A DNA stretch of 64,000 nt from Candidatus Aegiribacteria sp. MLS_C (GCA_002030045.1 LQBI01000034.1:1-64000); one strand, 5' to 3'. Positions 44,211-53,871 are shown, counted from the first letter of the stretch. Numbers and translations: made by a program. Notes: generated by a model from the sequence alone, not told the origin.

Positions 44211-44375
44211 ATTCAACCTCCATTTCGGGATTATGCATGGCGCTGTGAGTACCATTATATTATGCCAATTGTGAGGGCTTGCGGAAAGACCCCGGGTCCG
44301 TACCGGAACGTACGACGACCAGATATCGCGCCCTTGTCAGGCGGGATCGGTGTACCTGAGCGACCGGAGGGTTCA

Positions 44376-44777
44376 ATGGAACGCAGGATCAGAGTTCTAA
44401 TTGGCAAACCCGGACTGGACGGCCATGACCGCGGGGCAAAGTACATTGCCCGCGCCCTGCGGGATGCTGGAATGGAAGTAGTATACACAGGCATCAGACA
44501 GACCCCCGACGCCATCGCCAGCGCGGCCGTGCAGGAAGACGTCGATTTCGTGGGCCTGTCGCTCCTCTCCGGTGCCCACAACCACCTGTTCCCCGAAGTG
44601 GCCCGTCTCCTTCGGGAAAAGGGCGGGGATGACATCGTCCTCTTCGGAGGAGGCGTCATTCCGGAGGAGGACATCCCCGGACTGAAGGAGGCCGGCTTCA
44701 GGGCCATCTTCGCTCCCGGGACGTCGGCCACTGAGGTAGTTGACTTCATCAACAGGGAGATGCAGGACCGCGTCTAG
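44376..44777 (+). CDS. Methylmalonyl-CoA mutase, B12-binding (small) subunit
   Basis: 133 residues from ATG 44376, with GGAGGG upstream. A stand-alone cobalamin-binding domain: [10 protein letters not shown] provides the D-x-H-x-x-G lower axial His; G-L-S-L-L-S-G-A-H and F-G-G-G-V-I-P complete the S-x-L and G-G motifs. Needs the catalytic TIM-barrel subunit, which is not in the window, to interconvert succinyl-CoA and (R)-methylmalonyl-CoA. First gene of the operon that runs to 49800. Confidence 0.9.
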   Translation: MERRIRVLIGKPGLDGHDRGAKYIARALRDAGMEVVYTGIRQTPDAIASAAVQEDVDFVGLSLLSGAHNHLFPEVARLLREKGGDDIVLFGGGVIPEEDIPGLKEAGFRAIFAPGTSATEVVDFINREMQDRV

Positions 44778-44808
44778 CGTCGGTCGCACCTTGGAACCGG
44801 AGACGGAT

Positions 44809-45768
44809 TTGTTCCCACGCGATACAGGCCTGCTGGTCGGGAAGGTCCTTCAGGGAGAGACGAGGACCCTGGCAAGGGTCCTGTCCATGGTGGAGAACGG
44901 GGATCCCCTTTCCGAGAGCATCATGCACGACATCTACGATCCGGCGAGGAGAAGCCTGACCGTAGGAGTGACAGGTCCTCCAGGCGCGGGCAAGAGCACT
45001 CTGACCTGCCGCCTGATAGGTTACTGGCGAGGCTCGGGCAGGAAGGTCGGCGTGATCGCCGTGGATCCCTCGTCGCCGTTCTCGGGAGGGGCGCTGCTCG
45101 GGGACAGGGTTAGGATGCAGGAACACGCATCGGATCCCGGGGTCTTCATAAGGAGCATGGGAAGCAGAGGGCACCTGGGAGGACTGGCGGGCTCGACGAG
45201 GGACGCACTGGAACTGCTGGCTGCGGCGGGATACGATCCGGTGATAGTCGAGACGGTGGGGGTTGGTCAGGCCGAGGTAGAGGTGGCCTCCCTTGCTGAC
45301 ATAACGCTGCTGGTACTGGTACCCGGAATGGGTGACGAGGTCCAGACCATGAAGGCAGGAATCATGGAGATCGGCGACATCATTGTCCTCAACAAGGCTG
45401 ACAGGCAGGGGATAGACCAGCTTGAATCGTCGGTCATGGCCAGCCTGGAGCTTCTGCCGGAGGGTTCGCACAGGCCCCCCGTGGTCAGATGTTCATCCTT
45501 GACGGGCGACGGTATCGAGGAACTGACCGGGGAGATGGACGGGCTCCTGTCAGGAATCCTGGACAGGGACAGTCTGGTCCGAAGGAGGACCACCCTCATC
45601 CTGGAGAGCATACTCAGGGAGAAGGGGCGTCACATGGCCGCCCGGGTCGTGGAGGCCAGGTTCGGCAGCATTGAGAGGGCCGTTGATCTCATTCTGGATG
45701 GGAAGACCACTCCTTACGGAATAGGCGTTCTACTTTCGGAGGAACATGCATCGAAGGCGGGAGACTGA
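44809..45768 (+). CDS. meaB: MeaB/ArgK-type G-protein chaperone of methylmalonyl-CoA mutase
   Basis: 319 residues from TTG 44809, with GGAG 6 nt upstream; other in-frame starts at 44740 and 44791 lack a site. G3E GTPase: G-P-P-G-A-G-K-S-T, V-D-P-S-S-P-F-S-G-G-A-L-L-G-D-R-V-R-M, E-T-V-G-V-G-Q-A-E and N-K-A-D. The family protects the B12-dependent mutase from inactivation and gates cofactor loading. Directly after the B12 subunit. Confidence 0.9.
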   Translation: MFPRDTGLLVGKVLQGETRTLARVLSMVENGDPLSESIMHDIYDPARRSLTVGVTGPPGAGKSTLTCRLIGYWRGSGRKVGVIAVDPSSPFSGGALLGDRVRMQEHASDPGVFIRSMGSRGHLGGLAGSTRDALELLAAAGYDPVIVETVGVGQAEVEVASLADITLLVLVPGMGDEVQTMKAGIMEIGDIIVLNKADRQGIDQLESSVMASLELLPEGSHRPPVVRCSSLTGDGIEELTGEMDGLLSGILDRDSLVRRRTTLILESILREKGRHMAARVVEARFGSIERAVDLILDGKTTPYGIGVLLSEEHASKAGD

Positions 45769-45769
45769 C

Positions 45770-46192
45770 ATGGGAGTCACGGGGATCGATCACGTAGGAA
45801 TAGCTGTGGAAAGCCTGAACGAGGCCATTCCCTTCTACAGGGACCGCCTCGGACTGGAATACATCGGGACCGAGGAGGTGCCGGACCAGAAGGTCAGGGT
45901 AGCGATGTTCGCAGCGGGCGAATCCAGGATCGAACTGCTGGAACCCACGTCGCCGGACAGCCCCATAGCCGCGGCCCTGGAGAAGAGAGGACCCGGTATC
46001 CACCACATCGCCTACTCGGTGGACGACGTGAGGTCAAAGGTGGGTTCCCTCGTCGGCATGGGGGTGCGAATGATCGACAGGGAGCCCAGGGAAGGCGCCG
46101 GAGGGGCCATGATAGCATTCATCCATCCCTCGGACAGCGGCAGGGTCCTGACGGAACTATGTCAGCACACTCACTCGGATAAGGACAGCTGA
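45770..46192 (+). CDS. mce: Methylmalonyl-CoA epimerase
   Basis: 140 residues from ATG 45770. Glyoxalase-fold metalloenzyme: I-D-H-V-G-I-A-V (metal His), [14 protein letters not shown] and V-L-T-E-L. Converts (R)- to (S)-methylmalonyl-CoA, linking mutase and decarboxylase. Two bases after the meaB stop. Confidence 0.92.
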   Translation: MGVTGIDHVGIAVESLNEAIPFYRDRLGLEYIGTEEVPDQKVRVAMFAAGESRIELLEPTSPDSPIAAALEKRGPGIHHIAYSVDDVRSKVGSLVGMGVRMIDREPREGAGGAMIAFIHPSDSGRVLTELCQHTHSDKDS

Positions 46193-46194
46193 AT

Positions 46195-47745
46195 ATGAGT
46201 TCTCTGGAAAAGGCAGACAGGCTGCGGGCGCTTCGGGCGGAAGCCTTCGCCGGAGGCGGCGAGGACAAGATCAGGAAGCAGCACGAGAAGGGCAAGCTCA
46301 CGGCCCGGGAAAGGATCGACCTTCTTCTTGACGACGAGAGCTTCGAGGAGTTCGACATGCTGGTCACCCACCGGTCCACCAGTTTCGGGCTGGACAAACA
46401 GAGAATACCCGGTGACGGAGTGGTGACCGGTTACGGAACGATAGACGGCAGGCAGGTATACGTCTTCTCCCACGACTTTACCGTCCTGGGCGGAAGCCTG
46501 TCGGAGACCTTCGCCGAGAAGATACTCAAGATAATGGACATGGCGGCGATGAACGGAGCCCCGCTGATCGGGCTCAACGACTCGGGTGGAGCCAGGATAC
46601 AGGAAGGGATAGAGAGCCTTGCCGGATACGGCAAGATATTTCTGAAGAACGTGCTCTACTCAGGGGTCATACCGCAGATATCAGCCATACTGGGACCCTG
46701 CGCAGGCGGCGCTGTATACAGTCCCGCCATCACCGACTTCACCATAATGGTCAAGGACACAAGCTACATGTTCGTCACAGGTCCCACAGTTGTGAAGGCG
46801 GTCACCGGCGAGAACGTGACCAAGGAACAGCTGGGCGGACCGGCGATCCACAGCAAGCGAAGCGGTGTATGCAGCCTGGTGTGCGACGACGAGGAGGAGG
46901 CCATCCTCCTCATCCGGAAGCTGATCAGCTACATTCCCCAGAACAACATGGAGGACCCCATCAGGGTCCCATGCTTGGACCCTCCCGACAGGAAGGAACT
47001 CTGGCTTGACGAGTTCGTACCGGACAATCCCAACAAGCCATACGAGATGCGCAGGGTGATCGAGGCGATTACAGACAACGGCGAATACCTCGAGATACAG
47101 CGCTCCTACGCTCCGAACATCATAGTGGCCTTCGCAAGGATGAACGGAAGGTCCGTCGGCCTGGTGGCAAACCAGCCCTCATATCTGGCCGGGGTGCTCG
47201 ACAACGACGCTTCCATCAAGGCCGCCAGATTCGTCAGGTTCTGCGACGCCTTCAACATCCCTGTTGTAACCCTGGTGGACGTACCCGGTTTCATGCCCGG
47301 GACCGCGCAGGAGTACGCGGGAATAATAAGGAACGGCGCCAAGCTCCTCTTCGCCTACGCCGAAGCAACGGTACCGAAGATCACCGTCATCATCCGCAAG
47401 GCCTACGGAGGGGCCTACGACGTCATGAGCTCCAAGCACATCAGGGCGGACATCAACTACGCCTGGCCCACGGCGGAGATCGCGGTCATGGGACCCGACG
47501 GCGCTGTGGAGATAATCTTCAGGAGGGACATCGACGAGGCGAAGGACCCGGACGGGAGGAAGAGGGAGCTGGTGGAGCAGTACAGGGAAAGGTTCGCCAA
47601 CCCCTACGATGCCGCCTCCCGCGGTTACCTGGACGACGTCATCATTCCCTCCAACACCAGGTTCAGGGTGATAAAGGCCCTGGAGATGCTGGCCGGCAAA
47701 CGCCAGGTCATCCCTCCCAAGAAGCACGGGAACATACCGTTATGA
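46195..47745 (+). CDS. mmdA: Methylmalonyl-/propionyl-CoA carboxyltransferase (decarboxylase alpha subunit)
   Basis: 516 residues, the usual length. Two crotonase-like halves: [39 protein letters not shown]; and [31 protein letters not shown]. Transfers the carboxyl of (S)-methylmalonyl-CoA to biotin. With the OadG-like, biotin and beta subunits downstream, the complex is the Na+-pumping decarboxylase rather than a carboxylase. Confidence 0.93.
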   Translation: MSSLEKADRLRALRAEAFAGGGEDKIRKQHEKGKLTARERIDLLLDDESFEEFDMLVTHRSTSFGLDKQRIPGDGVVTGYGTIDGRQVYVFSHDFTVLGGSLSETFAEKILKIMDMAAMNGAPLIGLNDSGGARIQEGIESLAGYGKIFLKNVLYSGVIPQISAILGPCAGGAVYSPAITDFTIMVKDTSYMFVTGPTVVKAVTGENVTKEQLGGPAIHSKRSGVCSLVCDDEEEAILLIRKLISYIPQNNMEDPIRVPCLDPPDRKELWLDEFVPDNPNKPYEMRRVIEAITDNGEYLEIQRSYAPNIIVAFARMNGRSVGLVANQPSYLAGVLDNDASIKAARFVRFCDAFNIPVVTLVDVPGFMPGTAQEYAGIIRNGAKLLFAYAEATVPKITVIIRKAYGGAYDVMSSKHIRADINYAWPTAEIAVMGPDGAVEIIFRRDIDEAKDPDGRKRELVEQYRERFANPYDAASRGYLDDVIIPSNTRFRVIKALEMLAGKRQVIPPKKHGNIPL

Positions 47746-48152
47746 CCGGGCTGGGGCTGGTCATGCTGTCCGTCAACGGATCCGGAGGCAGCGACGTCGT
47801 CAACGGCATCGGCATCGCGGTGGTGGGGATGCTGGCGGTCTTCTCCGGACTGGTTGTTCTCTCTTTCCTCCTTCCCCTGCTGGAGAACTGGGCGGAGAGG
47901 AGACCGGGGAAGTCCTCGGCTGAAGGACAGGGAAGGGATAAGGAAACCCCTGCCCTGACGCCTCTCAGCCCGGACGAGATCGCCGCTGTGAGTGCTGCAA
48001 TACACGCACATTTCTGCCTTCTTGACCATATTGAGAGCATGAAACTTACCTGGGAGACCTACGAGAAGCCCTACACTCCATGGAGACTTGCCGGCAGGGC
48101 CGAACTGCTGCAGGAGTGGGGATCACTTCAATACAGGATCAGGAGTCGCTGA
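47742..48152 (+). CDS. OadG/MmdD-like small membrane subunit
   Basis: 136 residues, ATG overlapping the mmdA stop. One transmembrane helix, [18 protein letters not shown], followed by a hydrophilic region with a [13 protein letters not shown] segment, typical of the gamma/delta subunits that hold the decarboxylase complex together at the membrane. The C-terminus continues with a basic W-R-L-A-G-R tail. Confidence 0.8.
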   Translation: MTGLGLVMLSVNGSGGSDVVNGIGIAVVGMLAVFSGLVVLSFLLPLLENWAERRPGKSSAEGQGRDKETPALTPLSPDEIAAVSAAIHAHFCLLDHIESMKLTWETYEKPYTPWRLAGRAELLQEWGSLQYRIRSR

Positions 48153-48153
48153 A

Positions 48154-48594
48154 ATGCCTGAGTACAAGATCAAGGTCAACGGCAATACCTATACGGTTAA
48201 CATCGGCAGGGTGACGGATGACTCTGTTGATGTGACCCTCGACGGCAGGACCTACAAGGTCGAGGTGGAGGCTCCCGCGAAGAAGGCCTCCAAGACCCCG
48301 GTCCTGAGCAGGAGACGGGAGGTCATCAACGCCGCCGACGGCCCGGTCCGGACATCCCCCCCCGGAGTTCCCGTCGACACCGGCGCAGTTGTGGCTCCCC
48401 TTCCCGGTGTGATTCTCAAGCTGATGGTCAAGGAGGGCGATGCGGTGACCGAGGGCCAGCCTGTGGCGATCATGGAAGCCATGAAGATGGAGAACGAGAT
48501 CGAGGCACCGGTCTCCGGCAGGGTGGTACAGCTGATGGTCAAGGAGGGCGAGAACGTTCTCGAGAACGCGGTAATAATGAAAATCGGAGGCTGA
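48154..48594 (+). CDS. mmdC: Biotin carboxyl carrier subunit
   Basis: 146 residues from ATG 48154, one base after the preceding stop. N-terminal ~65 residues are a small beta domain (Y-K-I-K-V-N-G-N-T-Y) used to bind the complex, then a flexible Ser/Pro-rich linker, then a biotinyl domain with E-A-M-K-M-E-N-E-I (biotin on about Lys111). Carries CO2 from the carboxyltransferase to the membrane pump. Confidence 0.92.
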   Translation: MPEYKIKVNGNTYTVNIGRVTDDSVDVTLDGRTYKVEVEAPAKKASKTPVLSRRREVINAADGPVRTSPPGVPVDTGAVVAPLPGVILKLMVKEGDAVTEGQPVAIMEAMKMENEIEAPVSGRVVQLMVKEGENVLENAVIMKIGG

Positions 48595-48597
48595 CGG

Positions 48598-49800
48598 ATG
48601 ACCCTCTCCACCAGACTGGTGATCATGATGACCGGGGGCCTGCAGGCGGAGCGTCTGGACCTGCTGTCATACCTGGGAGACACCGGCTTCGGGCAGGTGC
48701 AGCCGGGCAACCTCATTATGATAGCGATCGGTCTCGTGATGATCTACATGGCCGTGAAGAAGGACTACGAACCCCTGCTCCTGGTCCCAATAGGATTCGG
48801 CATCATAGCCGGCAACATACCCTACAACCCGGATCTGATGCCCATAGGCTACCAGGATGTCCTGGGCGGCCAGCAGTCGGTCTTCAGCCTCTTCTACATG
48901 GGAGTGAAGAGCGGTCTCTTCCCTCCCCTCATCTTCCTCGGAATAGGAGCGATGACGGACTTCAGCGCGCTGCTCTCCAACCCCAAGCTCCTCCTCCTGG
49001 GAGCGGCCGCGCAGATAGGCATATTCCTGACGCTGCTGGGCTCCCTCCTGCTGGGGTTCGACCTTCAGGAAGCCGCCTCCATAGGCATAATCGGCGGAGC
49101 GGACGGCCCCACGGCAATATTCGTGGCCAGCCAGATGTCGCCGACCCTGCTTGGAGCCATAGCCATCGCGGCCTATTCCTACATGGGTCTGGTGCCGGTC
49201 ATCCAGCCCCCCATAATGAGGCTGCTGACAACGAAGGAGGAGCGCAGGAGGAGGATGAAGGCTGTCCGGACTGTATCCCAGACAGAGAAGATACTTTTTC
49301 CGATCGTGGCTTTCCTTGTCACTTCCTTCATCGCTCCCGGAGCGATAACCCTCCTTGGAATGCTGTTCTTCGGCAACCTCCTCAAGGAGTGCGGAGTTAC
49401 GGACAGGCTTGCCAAGAGCGCACAGGGCGCCCTCAATAACATCGTGGTGATACTTCTGGGTTTTTCGGTGGGCACCAGTACCCAGGCCAGCTACTTCCTG
49501 ACCATGGATTCCATCAAGATCTTCGTGCTGGGCGCCATCAGCTTCTCCATAGCCACGGCCGGTGGAGTGCTGTTCGCCAAGTTCATGAACCTGTTCCTCA
49601 AGGGTGACAGGAAGATCAACCCCCTCATCGGCGCAGCCGGGGTGTCGGCAGTGCCCGATTCCGCCAGGGTTGCGGAGGTGGAGGGCAGGAAGTATGACAG
49701 GAACAACCATCTGCTGATGCATGCCATGGCCCCCAACGTTGCCGGCGTCATAGGCAGCGCCATAGCGGCAGGGGTTCTCCTGAGCATAATCCCTCACTAG
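48598..49800 (+). CDS. mmdB: Na+-pumping decarboxylase beta subunit
   Basis: 400 residues with about nine transmembrane segments. OadB/MmdB/GcdB family: N-I-P-Y-N-P-D-L, F-L-G-I-G-A-M-T-D-F, G-G-A-D-G-P-T-A-I-F (the essential Asp-containing re-entrant motif) and G-N-L-L-K-E-C-G-V. Releases CO2 from carboxybiotin and exports Na+. Last of the metabolic genes; the epimerase follows after 12 bp. Confidence 0.93.
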   Translation: MTLSTRLVIMMTGGLQAERLDLLSYLGDTGFGQVQPGNLIMIAIGLVMIYMAVKKDYEPLLLVPIGFGIIAGNIPYNPDLMPIGYQDVLGGQQSVFSLFYMGVKSGLFPPLIFLGIGAMTDFSALLSNPKLLLLGAAAQIGIFLTLLGSLLLGFDLQEAASIGIIGGADGPTAIFVASQMSPTLLGAIAIAAYSYMGLVPVIQPPIMRLLTTKEERRRRMKAVRTVSQTEKILFPIVAFLVTSFIAPGAITLLGMLFFGNLLKECGVTDRLAKSAQGALNNIVVILLGFSVGTSTQASYFLTMDSIKIFVLGAISFSIATAGGVLFAKFMNLFLKGDRKINPLIGAAGVSAVPDSARVAEVEGRKYDRNNHLLMHAMAPNVAGVIGSAIAAGVLLSIIPH

Positions 49801-49812
49801 GAAGGGGATCGA

Positions 49813-50781
49813 ATGCCCGGTACCGGGGAATACGACTATCTTGTAACCGGAGGCGCAGGTTTCATCGGTTCCCACCTCTGCGAACTCCTGCTCTCCAGGG
49901 GGAACGGCGTGCTGGTGCTGGACGACCTCTCAACCGGCTCCCTGTCCAACCTTGACGGGTGCTCGGGCAGGGAGGGTTTCAGGCTGGTGGTGGGATCGGT
50001 GCTGGACGAAGCGCTCACCAGGGGACTCGTCAACCAGAGCCGAAGGGTGATTCACCTGGCGGCGGCGGTGGGAGTGGAGAACATCATCCGCCAGCCGGTG
50101 GAGACCATCGAGACCAACGTGAGGGGGACCGAGACGGTCCTCATGGCAGCCCAGGCCACGGGAGTCCCGGTCTTCATAGCATCCACCTCGGAGATCTACG
50201 GCAAGAGCGAGAACGTCCCCTTCAGGGAGGACGGGGACATAGTCCTGGGAGCCACCGGAAGGAGCAGGTGGAGCTACGCATGCTCAAAGGCGGTGGACGA
50301 GTTCCTGGCCCTTGCCTACTGGAAGGACAAGGGGCTGCCGGTCGTCATAGGCAGGCTCTTCAATACTGTAGGACCGAGACAGTCGGGCAGGTACGGCATG
50401 GTCCTCCCGCGGTTCATGGAGCAGGCAAGGACGGGAAGGCCCCTGACAGTGTTCGGGGACGGCCGGCAGACGAGGTGCTTCAGTCTCGTTCACGAGATAG
50501 TCGATGCCATCGTATCCCTTTCGGAAAACCCGGAAGCGGTGGGCAGGGTGGTCAACATAGGCTCCACCAGGGAGATCGAGATACTGGAACTGGCCGAGAA
50601 GGTCAGGAGCATCTCGGGGTCCGATTCGGAGATAAGGCTGATACCATACGATGAGGCATACCCCGACGACTTCGAGGACATGCGCAGAAGGGTACCGGAC
50701 GTGACTCTGCTCAGGGAACTCACCGGAAGGGTACCCGAGGCGGACGTGGACGCCATAATCAGGGAGATCCTGGGAAGCTGA
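49813..50781 (+). CDS. NAD-dependent sugar-nucleotide epimerase/dehydratase
   Basis: 322 residues. Extended SDR: T-G-G-A-G-F-I-G-S-H, V-L-D-D-L-S-T-G, H-L-A-A-A-V-G-V, S-T-S-E-I-Y-G and the catalytic Y-A-C-S-K. G-R-L-F-N-T-V-G-P-R-Q-S-G-R-Y-G-M-V is typical of UDP-glucuronate decarboxylase and UDP-glucose epimerase subgroups; the exact substrate is open. Probably feeds polysaccharide or glycoprotein synthesis. Likely read through from mmdB. Confidence 0.82.
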   Translation: MPGTGEYDYLVTGGAGFIGSHLCELLLSRGNGVLVLDDLSTGSLSNLDGCSGREGFRLVVGSVLDEALTRGLVNQSRRVIHLAAAVGVENIIRQPVETIETNVRGTETVLMAAQATGVPVFIASTSEIYGKSENVPFREDGDIVLGATGRSRWSYACSKAVDEFLALAYWKDKGLPVVIGRLFNTVGPRQSGRYGMVLPRFMEQARTGRPLTVFGDGRQTRCFSLVHEIVDAIVSLSENPEAVGRVVNIGSTREIEILELAEKVRSISGSDSEIRLIPYDEAYPDDFEDMRRRVPDVTLLRELTGRVPEADVDAIIREILGS

Positions 50782-50813
50782 CCGGTCTCTTTCCGCTGTA
50801 TAGTAGGTTTGCC

Positions 50814-51602
50814 ATGAACATAAGCGTCACGAGTCCCTCCAATTCCAGGTTGAAGGTATCAAGACAGCTGGATTCCAGGTCAGGCATAGTGAGGAACGGA
50901 CTTTTCCTCATGGAGGGCCCCAGGTTCATATCCGACCTGCTGGTCTCGAGGGAGCCCGAATGGGTGATACTCTCCACGGATGCCCGCGGAGCTTCCCGTG
51001 AGACCGCAGCCAGGGTTTCCGGTATGGGGTGCGACGTGCTGGAGGTGCCGCCCGGCCTTTTCGCGGACATCTCCGACACGGATACATCACAGGGGATACT
51101 GGCGGTCTTCCCGCTGCCCGAGCCCGACTCAGTGAGCATTCCGGGAACGGGTCTGATCCTTCTGCTGGACGGTGTGTCCGATCCCGGCAACACCGGGACC
51201 CTGATAAGGTCCGCAGCGGCCTTCGGTTGCAGCGGAGTGGTCACCGGCAGGGGCTGCTGCTTCCCTTACATTCCGAAGGTAACCAGGGCAGCAGCGGGAC
51301 TGAACGCCAGGATACCGATCCTCTTCGACGCGGTACTCCCTTCCTTCATGCGAAGGCTCCGTCCCCGAACGGAGTTCATAGGGGCCGATCCCGCAGGCGA
51401 TGAGGCGGCCGTTCTCAACCGGAGAAGGGAGAGCCTCGGACTGGTGATAGGATCCGAGGCGAGAGGCATTTCAACTGAGGTGGCGGAGCTGCTGGACCGC
51501 CGGGTTGCGATCCCGATGGCTCCGGGGGTGGAGTCGTTGAACGCCGCCGTCAGCGGTTCCATACTGCTCTACGAGGCGTGCAGGTCCCGCAGAACCGACT
51601 GA
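50814..51602 (+). CDS. SpoU/TrmH-family RNA 2'-O-methyltransferase
   Basis: 262 residues. N-terminal RNA-binding part (S-R-L-K-V-S-R-Q-L, L-M-E-G-P-R-F) and a SPOUT domain with the three motifs: L-L-D-G-V-S-D-P-G-N-T-G-T-L-I-R, G-L-V-I-G-S-E-A-R-G-I-S and I-P-M-A-P-G-V-E-S-L-N-A-A-V-S. Methylates 23S rRNA or tRNA ribose using SAM; the target is not specified by sequence. Confidence 0.92.
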   Translation: MNISVTSPSNSRLKVSRQLDSRSGIVRNGLFLMEGPRFISDLLVSREPEWVILSTDARGASRETAARVSGMGCDVLEVPPGLFADISDTDTSQGILAVFPLPEPDSVSIPGTGLILLLDGVSDPGNTGTLIRSAAAFGCSGVVTGRGCCFPYIPKVTRAAAGLNARIPILFDAVLPSFMRRLRPRTEFIGADPAGDEAAVLNRRRESLGLVIGSEARGISTEVAELLDRRVAIPMAPGVESLNAAVSGSILLYEACRSRRTD

Positions 51603-51695
51603 GCCCTGGAACATTCACGTCCGCTTCCAGCTAGATGCAAACTGTGGACCCCTTTGAAGATGGACTTGCCGCTTCGACCCGGCCGTAAGGAAAAC

Positions 51696-52514
51696 ATGCT
51701 CGTAATCAAAGTGATCACGCTTCTCATCTCCGCCCGGCTGCTGCTGCAGGCCGCCGGGGACATCAGGCCGTCGGGTTCGGTGGAAGTGTTCTATGGGAAT
51801 GGTCTCCCTTCCCTGGAGGCTCTTCAGCTGACATCGGACCTGCTGGAGGATTTCGAGGGCTTCTTCACGGTGGACTTCCTGCCCGTGGACGATCCCTGGT
51901 CGGAGCACCTCCTGATGAGGTACGGCCTGTCCGTCGACAGCCTGTGCTTCTCGGTCGTGGTCAACGGGAGCCACCTTGCCCTCATGGACGGTGATACAGT
52001 GGACTTTCGAGACATGCCTGTGAGGATGCACGGAACCGGCGGGCCAGAGGGGGACTGGACCCTCATGCAGCTGGAGCGGGTCCTGCGGGACAACTCACTG
52101 CTCATTGGAGGCAGCCCTCCGGACAGCGGTTCCCGCCTGCTGGCGGACAGGATCCTGGAGGATGCCGTTTCACACCTGGGCGCCCCCTACGTCTGGGGAG
52201 GCACCGGCAGTACCGGCTTCGACTGCAGCGGATTTGCCTACAGGGTCTTCAACGATAACGGTGTCCCGCTCCCGAGAGCGCTCGGCGACATCGAGACCAT
52301 TGGCATACCGGTGGAGAGGGACGACCTGAGGCCCTGCGACATCCTGATCTTCGACAGCCCAAGGCACTCGGGGATATACATGGGCGACGGCCAGTTCATC
52401 CACTGCTCCTCCTGGCAGGACCGGGGCGTGGTCATAACTCCCCTGAGCAGCTCCAACTACTCGAGGCGCTACTCCGGCGCGGTAAGGATACTGGGTACCG
52501 GGCCGGACTATTGA
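51696..52514 (+). CDS. NlpC/P60 cell-wall peptidase
   Basis: 272 residues from ATG 51696, with TAAGGA upstream, giving a signal peptide of ~20 residues. A ~100-residue N-terminal domain (V-E-V-F-Y-G-N-G, V-D-F-L-P-V-D-D) is unassigned; the C-terminal NlpC/P60 domain has catalytic Cys in F-D-C-S-G-F-A-Y-R (about 176), His in H-S-G-I-Y-M-G and the third His in F-I-H-C-S-S. Likely cleaves gamma-D-Glu-Dpm bonds of peptidoglycan in the periplasm. Confidence 0.88.
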   Translation: MLVIKVITLLISARLLLQAAGDIRPSGSVEVFYGNGLPSLEALQLTSDLLEDFEGFFTVDFLPVDDPWSEHLLMRYGLSVDSLCFSVVVNGSHLALMDGDTVDFRDMPVRMHGTGGPEGDWTLMQLERVLRDNSLLIGGSPPDSGSRLLADRILEDAVSHLGAPYVWGGTGSTGFDCSGFAYRVFNDNGVPLPRALGDIETIGIPVERDDLRPCDILIFDSPRHSGIYMGDGQFIHCSSWQDRGVVITPLSSSNYSRRYSGAVRILGTGPDY

Positions 52515-52632
52515 TATTTGATCACTGCTGACGGATACTGTCCATGTTATCATACCGATGAGTCACTCCATGAGAGATCTGGGGCTGCTTGTTCCAATGC
52601 TTGCGGCGAACGGCTGAGGCGCTCTGTCCACA

Positions 52633-53031
52633 ATGCTCACGGACGTCGAACACGAGATGTCGGCGGAGGATCAGGTTATCTCCAGGTTTCAGGAGAGCGG
52701 CGGAATGATAACCGATACCGTCACCGGTCTTCTCTGGCGGGCGGCTCCCGACAGGGACACCGACTGGATGACAGCTCACCACTGGGTCGAGAACCTGGAA
52801 GGCGGCGGATGGCGGTTGCCCGCGAAGCATGAACTCCTGACACTGTACGAAGCCGGGATCAGCTGGCACCGCCAGGGACCCCTCGAAAACGACGGACAGT
52901 CGGCATGGTCCGATTCAACCGGCCCCCGCGGGGCGAATGCTTGGATCTTCGACTTCCTGGTGGGCAGCGGCTCCATGACCGACACCGGGAGCTCCACCGG
53001 TATTCGGGGCTTCGCGGTCAGGGCACCCTGA
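52633..53031 (+). CDS. DUF1566 (Lcl-C-like) domain protein, 5' end doubtful
   Basis: 132 residues. Contains D-T-V-T-G-L-L-W, W-R-L-P-A-K-H-E-L-L-T-L-Y and G-I-R-G-F-A-V-R, the core of the DUF1566 domain found in secreted and lipoprotein contexts (FGE-like C-type lectin-like fold). It has no signal peptide of its own. The same frame continues upstream to an ATG at 52570, interrupted by TGA 52615, so the original gene may have been longer and lost its N-terminus to a nonsense change. Confidence is high for the domain, lower for the start. Confidence 0.6.
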   Translation: MLTDVEHEMSAEDQVISRFQESGGMITDTVTGLLWRAAPDRDTDWMTAHHWVENLEGGGWRLPAKHELLTLYEAGISWHRQGPLENDGQSAWSDSTGPRGANAWIFDFLVGSGSMTDTGSSTGIRGFAVRAP

Positions 53032-53040
53032 ACATCTCTC

Positions 53041-53220
53041 CTAACAGCTGACTACTGTGAAGCAGTCGACCACTGAGTCCGGTACGGGAATCGGTCTTCC
53101 CGTGGCCCCGTCAACGAATGCCCGGTCGGTCTCACCGCGTGCAAGCAGCCGGTCATCCGATCTCCTGACGAACTCGTACTTCATCAGAGACCTCCAGCGC
53201 GGCACGGTAGATACAGTCTC
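53041..53220 (-). pseudogene. C-terminal fragment of an acyl-CoA thioesterase
   Basis: The minus strand ending at TAG 53041 encodes W-R-S-L-M-K-Y-E-F-V-R-R-S-D-D-R, then L-A-R-G-E-T-D-R-A-F-V-D, then G-R-P-I-P-V-P, which is the last third of YbgC/FadM-type hot-dog thioesterases. No start or N-terminal catalytic half is found in this frame; the preceding bases read differently in other frames. Interpreted as the remnant of a deleted gene. Confidence 0.55.
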
Positions 53221-53277
53221 CTCCCGGCTTGCCCTCGACGGCCTCCGTCCTTCCGATCCTGCTCCGCTGCAGACTGA

Positions 53278-53871
53278 TCAGTGGAAGAACACTGACAGAC
53301 CGGCAGATATCCATCTGTCGGATAGATCAGGCAGGTGGAGGCGAAGGGCGATGTCGAACTCAGCGATCCCGGTGTGAAGGTCCTTGCCGATACCCAGGAA
53401 GGGACCCCAAGTGGTTCCTTTGTACTCGTCATGGTACCCGCCCCAGCCGGTCCCGTCCGTCCTGACCCAGGAACCATTGTAGAAGAGGATGTCCGAACCT
53501 GCCTGAACGTACACCTCACCCAGGCACTTCCTCAGTCCGACGGAAACAACTGCCAGGTCCACGGATCTCTCTATTATCCACGTACTGTCGGGGAAGGGAT
53601 CGCCGAACAGCGGGTCGAACTCGTAGCCCACGTAAGAACCGGATATCTCCAGCTGGAAGGATGGAATGAACTCCAGCATGACGGATGCTCCCACCATCAC
53701 CTCCGGCTCGGACGGCAGGAAGATGTTGTCCAGGTCCTGGATGTCATTTACGATCGGCCGGTCCCCGATCGAGGGGAACAGAAAGCGGGAAAATGGCCCC
53801 AGGCGGAGAGTGAATGCATCGGCCGGGTCTATGGAAAGAACTGACAGGAACACGAGAACCGCCGTCATCAT
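53278..53871 (-). CDS. Putative outer-membrane beta-barrel protein
   Basis: 197 residues from ATG 53871, directly after the stop of the upstream barrel gene (TGAATG), with GGGGGG upstream. Signal peptide of ~18 residues ending D-P-A-D-A-F. Alternating aromatic strands (M-L-E-F-I-P-S-F-Q-L-E-I-S-G-S-Y-V-G-Y, W-I-S-A-G-L-S-V-F-F-H) end in a C-terminal Phe-x-His strand that fits barrel insertion. No family assigned; probably co-transcribed with the gene at 53873. Confidence 0.6.
   Translation of the reverse strand: MMTAVLVFLSVLSIDPADAFTLRLGPFSRFLFPSIGDRPIVNDIQDLDNIFLPSEPEVMVGASVMLEFIPSFQLEISGSYVGYEFDPLFGDPFPDSTWIIERSVDLAVVSVGLRKCLGEVYVQAGSDILFYNGSWVRTDGTGWGGYHDEYKGTTWGPFLGIGKDLHTGIAEFDIALRLHLPDLSDRWISAGLSVFFH

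Noticed and set aside
8025-52617. UGA recoded as tryptophan or glycine (in-frame TGA at 8025 and 52615)
   Set aside because: Many intact genes in the window end with TGA at the expected family length (for example tldD, iadA, meaB, katG), so UGA is a normal stop; the two cases are in damaged genes.
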